6,913 bases of DNA from an uncultured Clostridia bacterium. GTDB taxonomy: Bacteria; Bacillota_A; Clostridia; Oscillospirales; Oscillospiraceae. The notes under the pieces were generated by a model. It saw nothing but the letters and a program-made list of their open reading frames with translations. It made no database searches and was not told the DNA's origin. Of this stretch, positions 5,594 through 6,913 are shown piece by piece; the stretch's first letter is position 1, and every line of letters starts with the position of its first letter. The stretch lies in assembly GCA_947307375.1 (NCBI GenBank), contig CAMZIX010000068.1:1-6913 (forward strand), written 5' to 3'. Both the position numbers and the translations under genes were made by a program.

Positions 5594-6285
5594 TTGAACA
5601 CCTCCCGGAAGTATCCGTCCACACTCTTGCCCTGCTTCTCGCGGATCTCGTCCACGGTCTGCTGCAGCACGATGCGGCCGTTGTTGATGAAGATGACCTC
5701 GTCCAGCACCGCCTCCACGTCCGCGATCAGGTGGGTGGAGATGAGCACGGAGGCCGAGGGGTTATAGTTGCGGATGATGGTGTCGAGAATGAAATCGCGG
5801 GTCGCAGGGTCGACGCCGCCGATCGGTTCGTCCAGCAGATAGAGGCCGGCCTCGCGGCTCATGACCAGGATCAGCTGTACCTTCTCGCGCGTGCCCTTGG
5901 ACATCTGGCCCATGTGCATCCGCTCGTCGATGCCCAGGCGGCCGAGCATTTCGATGGCCTTGTCGCGCTGGAAATCGGCATAGAAGTCGTCAAAGAAGTC
6001 CAGCATCTGCCTTACGCTCATCCAGTCCGGCAGATAGGTCCGGTCCGGCAGGTAGGAGACGATGGCCTTGGTATCGGGGCCGGGCTTCATCCCGGCGATC
6101 AGCAGTTCGCCCTCCGAGGGGGTCAGCAGGCCGTTGGCCAGCTTGATCAGCGTCGTTTTGCCGCTGCCGTTCGGCCCGAGCAGACCGACGACGCGCCCCG
6201 GCTCGATGCTGAGATTCACGCCGTCCAGGGCTTTCACGCCGCCGAAGCGCTTGCTCAGATTGCGGCATTCAAAAATCGCACTCAT
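5587..6285 (-). CDS. ABC transporter ATP-binding protein (second gene of GntR-ABC operon)
   Basis: Nucleotide-binding subunit of 232 residues, a normal length for a single domain. Walker A is GPNGSGKTT (37-45), Walker B is LYLLDEP (148-154), the D-loop is GGVD (156-159), and the switch histidine is in ISTHL (His185). The signature is a degenerate MSKGTREK (128-135) in place of LSGGQ. The Q-loop position reads YLPDRTYL, with Asp81 where Gln is usual. Both departures occur, as I recall, in the YtrB-like group. The start at 6285 has GGAGG 7 nt upstream and overlaps the GntR stop as ATGA. The same frame stays open up to 6675, but that extension overlaps the GntR gene and encodes Arg/Ala-rich nonsense. 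It should power the permease at the membrane. Confidence 0.93.
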   Translation of the reverse strand: MSAIFECRNLSKRFGGVKALDGVNLSIEPGRVVGLLGPNGSGKTTLIKLANGLLTPSEGELLIAGMKPGPDTKAIVSYLPDRTYLPDWMSVRQMLDFFDDFYADFQRDKAIEMLGRLGIDERMHMGQMSKGTREKVQLILVMSREAGLYLLDEPIGGVDPATRDFILDTIIRNYNPSASVLISTHLIADVEAVLDEVIFINNGRIVLQQTVDEIREKQGKSVDGYFREVFKC

Positions 6286-6650
6286 GGTTCTTCCTCCTTT
6301 TCCTCCTGCAGCAGGGCGATGATGTCCTGCCGCTGATAGCCAAGCAGCGTCATCGCCGCCAGGAATTCCTTGATCTGACGCTCGCCGAGCGTCTTTTTGC
6401 AGCGTGCGATCGCTGCGGTGTCCTCCGTGACAAAGCGCCCGCTGGTGCGCTGGGTGAAGACCAGGCCCTCGCGCTCCAGCTCCTGCAGCGCCCGCTGCAC
6501 TGTGTTGGGGTTGACCCCCAGCTCGGCCGCCAGGTCCCGCACGGAGGGCAGACGCTCGCCGGGAGGCATCGCCCCGGAGGCGATGTCCTGCTCGAGCTGT
6601 CCGACCAGCTGCGTGTAGATCGGCAGATCGCTCCGGAAGTTTCGATTCAT
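6282..6650 (-). CDS. GntR-family transcriptional regulator, YtrA subfamily
   Basis: DNA-binding regulator of 122 residues. The N-terminal winged helix-turn-helix (about 9-75) is textbook GntR: LPIYTQLV, IASGAMPPGERLPSVRDLA, ELGVNPNTVQRALQELEREGL and TSGRFV. The C-terminal part is only about 45 residues (77-122), too short for a FadR or HutC ligand domain, which puts it in the YtrA class; those form dimers through two short helices and normally repress their own ABC transporter operon. It is the first gene of the operon, and its stop overlaps the ATPase start (ATGA). The ribosome binding site AAGGAGGT lies about 10 nt upstream (around 6661-6668), somewhat far but strong. The inducer is unknown; in related systems it is often a cell-envelope antibiotic. 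Confidence 0.95.
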   Translation of the reverse strand: MNRNFRSDLPIYTQLVGQLEQDIASGAMPPGERLPSVRDLAAELGVNPNTVQRALQELEREGLVFTQRTSGRFVTEDTAAIARCKKTLGERQIKEFLAAMTLLGYQRQDIIALLQEEKEEEP

Positions 6651-6667
6651 GGCTGCTCACACCTCCT

Positions 6668-6699
6668 TGTATCAATGTATTAGTGTATTAAGCGATTAG
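6668..6699 (-). repeat. Tandem 8-bp repeats, candidate operator for the GntR regulator
   Basis: On the plus strand four 8-bp units follow one another: TGTATCAA (6668-6675), TGTATTAG (6676-6683), TGTATTAA (6684-6691) and a degenerate GCGATTAG (6692-6699). They fill the space between the proposed -10 (6701-6706) and the ribosome binding site, covering the transcription start. This is where a repressor would bind to block initiation. YtrA-type regulators are known to bind repeats at their own promoters; the direct-repeat arrangement here is what I see in the sequence. Confidence 0.5.
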
Positions 6700-6700
6700 A

Positions 6701-6729
6701 ACAATAACACAGAGGAAAGCATCTGTCAA
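6701..6729 (-). promoter_or_regulatory. Promoter of the GntR-ABC operon
   Basis: Perfect -35 TTGACA on the minus strand (plus 6724-6729), a 17-nt spacer, and TATTGT (6701-6706) preceded by TGT, giving an extended -10. An A/T-tract block (6733-6751) lies directly upstream of the -35, in the position of an UP element. Predicted start near 6694, within the 8-bp repeats. Confidence 0.75.
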
Positions 6730-6738
6730 GGCTTTTTT

Positions 6739-6773
6739 GAAAAAATTTTTTATTCACCGGGAAAAATTTTTTC
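6739..6773. repeat. Inverted repeat of A/T tracts between divergent promoters
   Basis: GAAAAAATTTTT (6739-6750) and AAAAATTTTTTC (6762-6773) form a perfect 12-bp inverted repeat around 11 bases. Each arm is itself near-palindromic (A6T6 and A5T6), and the tract centres are about 21 bp apart, two helical turns. This is likely to be intrinsically bent DNA and/or an UP element for the minus-strand promoter. It lacks a GC stem, so it is not read as a terminator. Confidence 0.55.
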
Positions 6774-6812
6774 TGCCTCCGTATGACAGCGGCGGAATCG
6801 GCAAAAAAACGG

Positions 6813-6842
6813 TTGACAAGCGCCCTGCGGGTATGATATTAT
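6813..6842 (+). promoter_or_regulatory. Promoter of tRNA-Gly
   Basis: Perfect -35 TTGACA (6813-6818), an 18-nt spacer, and TATTAT (6837-6842), a 5/6 -10 with the extended TGA element before it. Predicted start near 6849, about 14 nt before the mature tRNA. The leader contains a small GGCT-GAAC-AGCC hairpin (6848-6859). This strength is usual for stable-RNA promoters. Confidence 0.8.
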
Positions 6843-6862
6843 CTCAAGGCTGAACAGCCCGT

Positions 6863-6913
6863 GCGGGTGTAGTTCAATGGTAGAACACCAGCCTTCCAAG
6901 CTGGATACGTGGG
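6863..6913 (+). tRNA. tRNA-Gly(TCC), 5' part, cut by the right edge
   Basis: The first 51 bases of a glycine tRNA. The acceptor 5' strand GCGGGTG (6863-6869) is followed by TA, a D-arm GTTC-AATGGTA-GAAC, and an anticodon stem CCAGC/GCTGG (6888-6892 with 6900-6904). The loop is CTTCCAA with anticodon TCC at 6895-6897. The variable loop and the first T-stem bases (GTGGG) end the window. The missing 3' part should complete the T-arm and pair the acceptor as CACCCGC. It may be the first of a tRNA cluster, which cannot be judged here. Confidence 0.95.

Noticed and set aside
5587..6675. Long 362-codon version of the ABC ATPase starting at 6675
   Set aside because: The first 130 residues are GntR DNA read in the wrong frame. 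The real start at 6285 has GGAGG at 7 nt and begins right at the usual ABC domain boundary.
6739..6773. A/T inverted repeat as an intrinsic terminator
   Set aside because: The stem has almost no GC, no gene ends here on either strand, and it fits upstream promoter/bending elements better.
1..6913. CRISPR array, insertion sequence, phage or defence island
   Set aside because: I find no regularly spaced repeats, transposase or integrase motifs, terminal inverted repeats or target duplications. The tRNA is cut by the edge, so an attachment site at its 3' end cannot be judged.

Overview
The window looks like a piece of a fairly GC-rich Bacillota chromosome, probably a gut-type member of the Clostridia (Oscillospiraceae/Lachnospiraceae-like). 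The reasons are strong AGGAGG-type ribosome binding sites on most genes, sigma-A-like promoters set in short AT-rich gaps, simple stem-loop terminators, a lipoprotein with a typical Gram-positive lipobox, and protein families common in that class (YihQ-like GH31, YtrA-type GntR with an ABC pair, QMxGP-type acyltransferase). The taxon is inferred from these features, not from a database search.

Left to right: (1) bases 1-1132, minus strand, the N-terminal 377 residues of a YihQ-like GH31 glycosidase, cut off by the window edge before its catalytic aspartates. (2) 1254-2234, minus, a type I membrane-anchored surface protein with two immunoglobulin-like segments and a polyacidic cytoplasmic tail, ended by a clear terminator. 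(3) 2468-3920, plus, a two-gene lipid operon: a PlsC-like acyltransferase and a divergent PAP2-fold membrane phosphatase/phosphotransferase. A shared hairpin terminator follows, against a convergent gene. (4) 3979-4611, minus, an orphan lipoprotein. (5) 4742-6650, minus, a three-gene operon with overlapping ends: YtrA-type GntR repressor, ABC ATPase, ABC permease. (6) 6863-6913, plus, the first 51 bases of tRNA-Gly(TCC), with its own strong promoter divergent from the ABC operon.

How the parts work together: the GntR-ABC operon is the clearest unit. The regulator is translated first and coupled to the transporter by ATGA and 7-nt overlaps. Its promoter has a perfect -35, an A/T-rich UP-like block upstream, and a tandem 8-bp repeat just downstream of the -10 that is a good candidate operator. 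The acyltransferase and PAP2 genes are 10 nt apart and probably act on the same class of phospholipid intermediates. The glycosidase, surface protein and lipoprotein each appear to be separately transcribed.

I see no CRISPR, insertion sequence, phage gene or defence module, and no clear new multi-gene system. The points most worth following are residue-level departures in recognisable enzymes (GH31 sulfonate-site Arg to Gln, acyltransferase HX4D Asp to Gly, ABC Q-loop Gln to Asp) and the regulatory architecture between the ABC operon and the tRNA.
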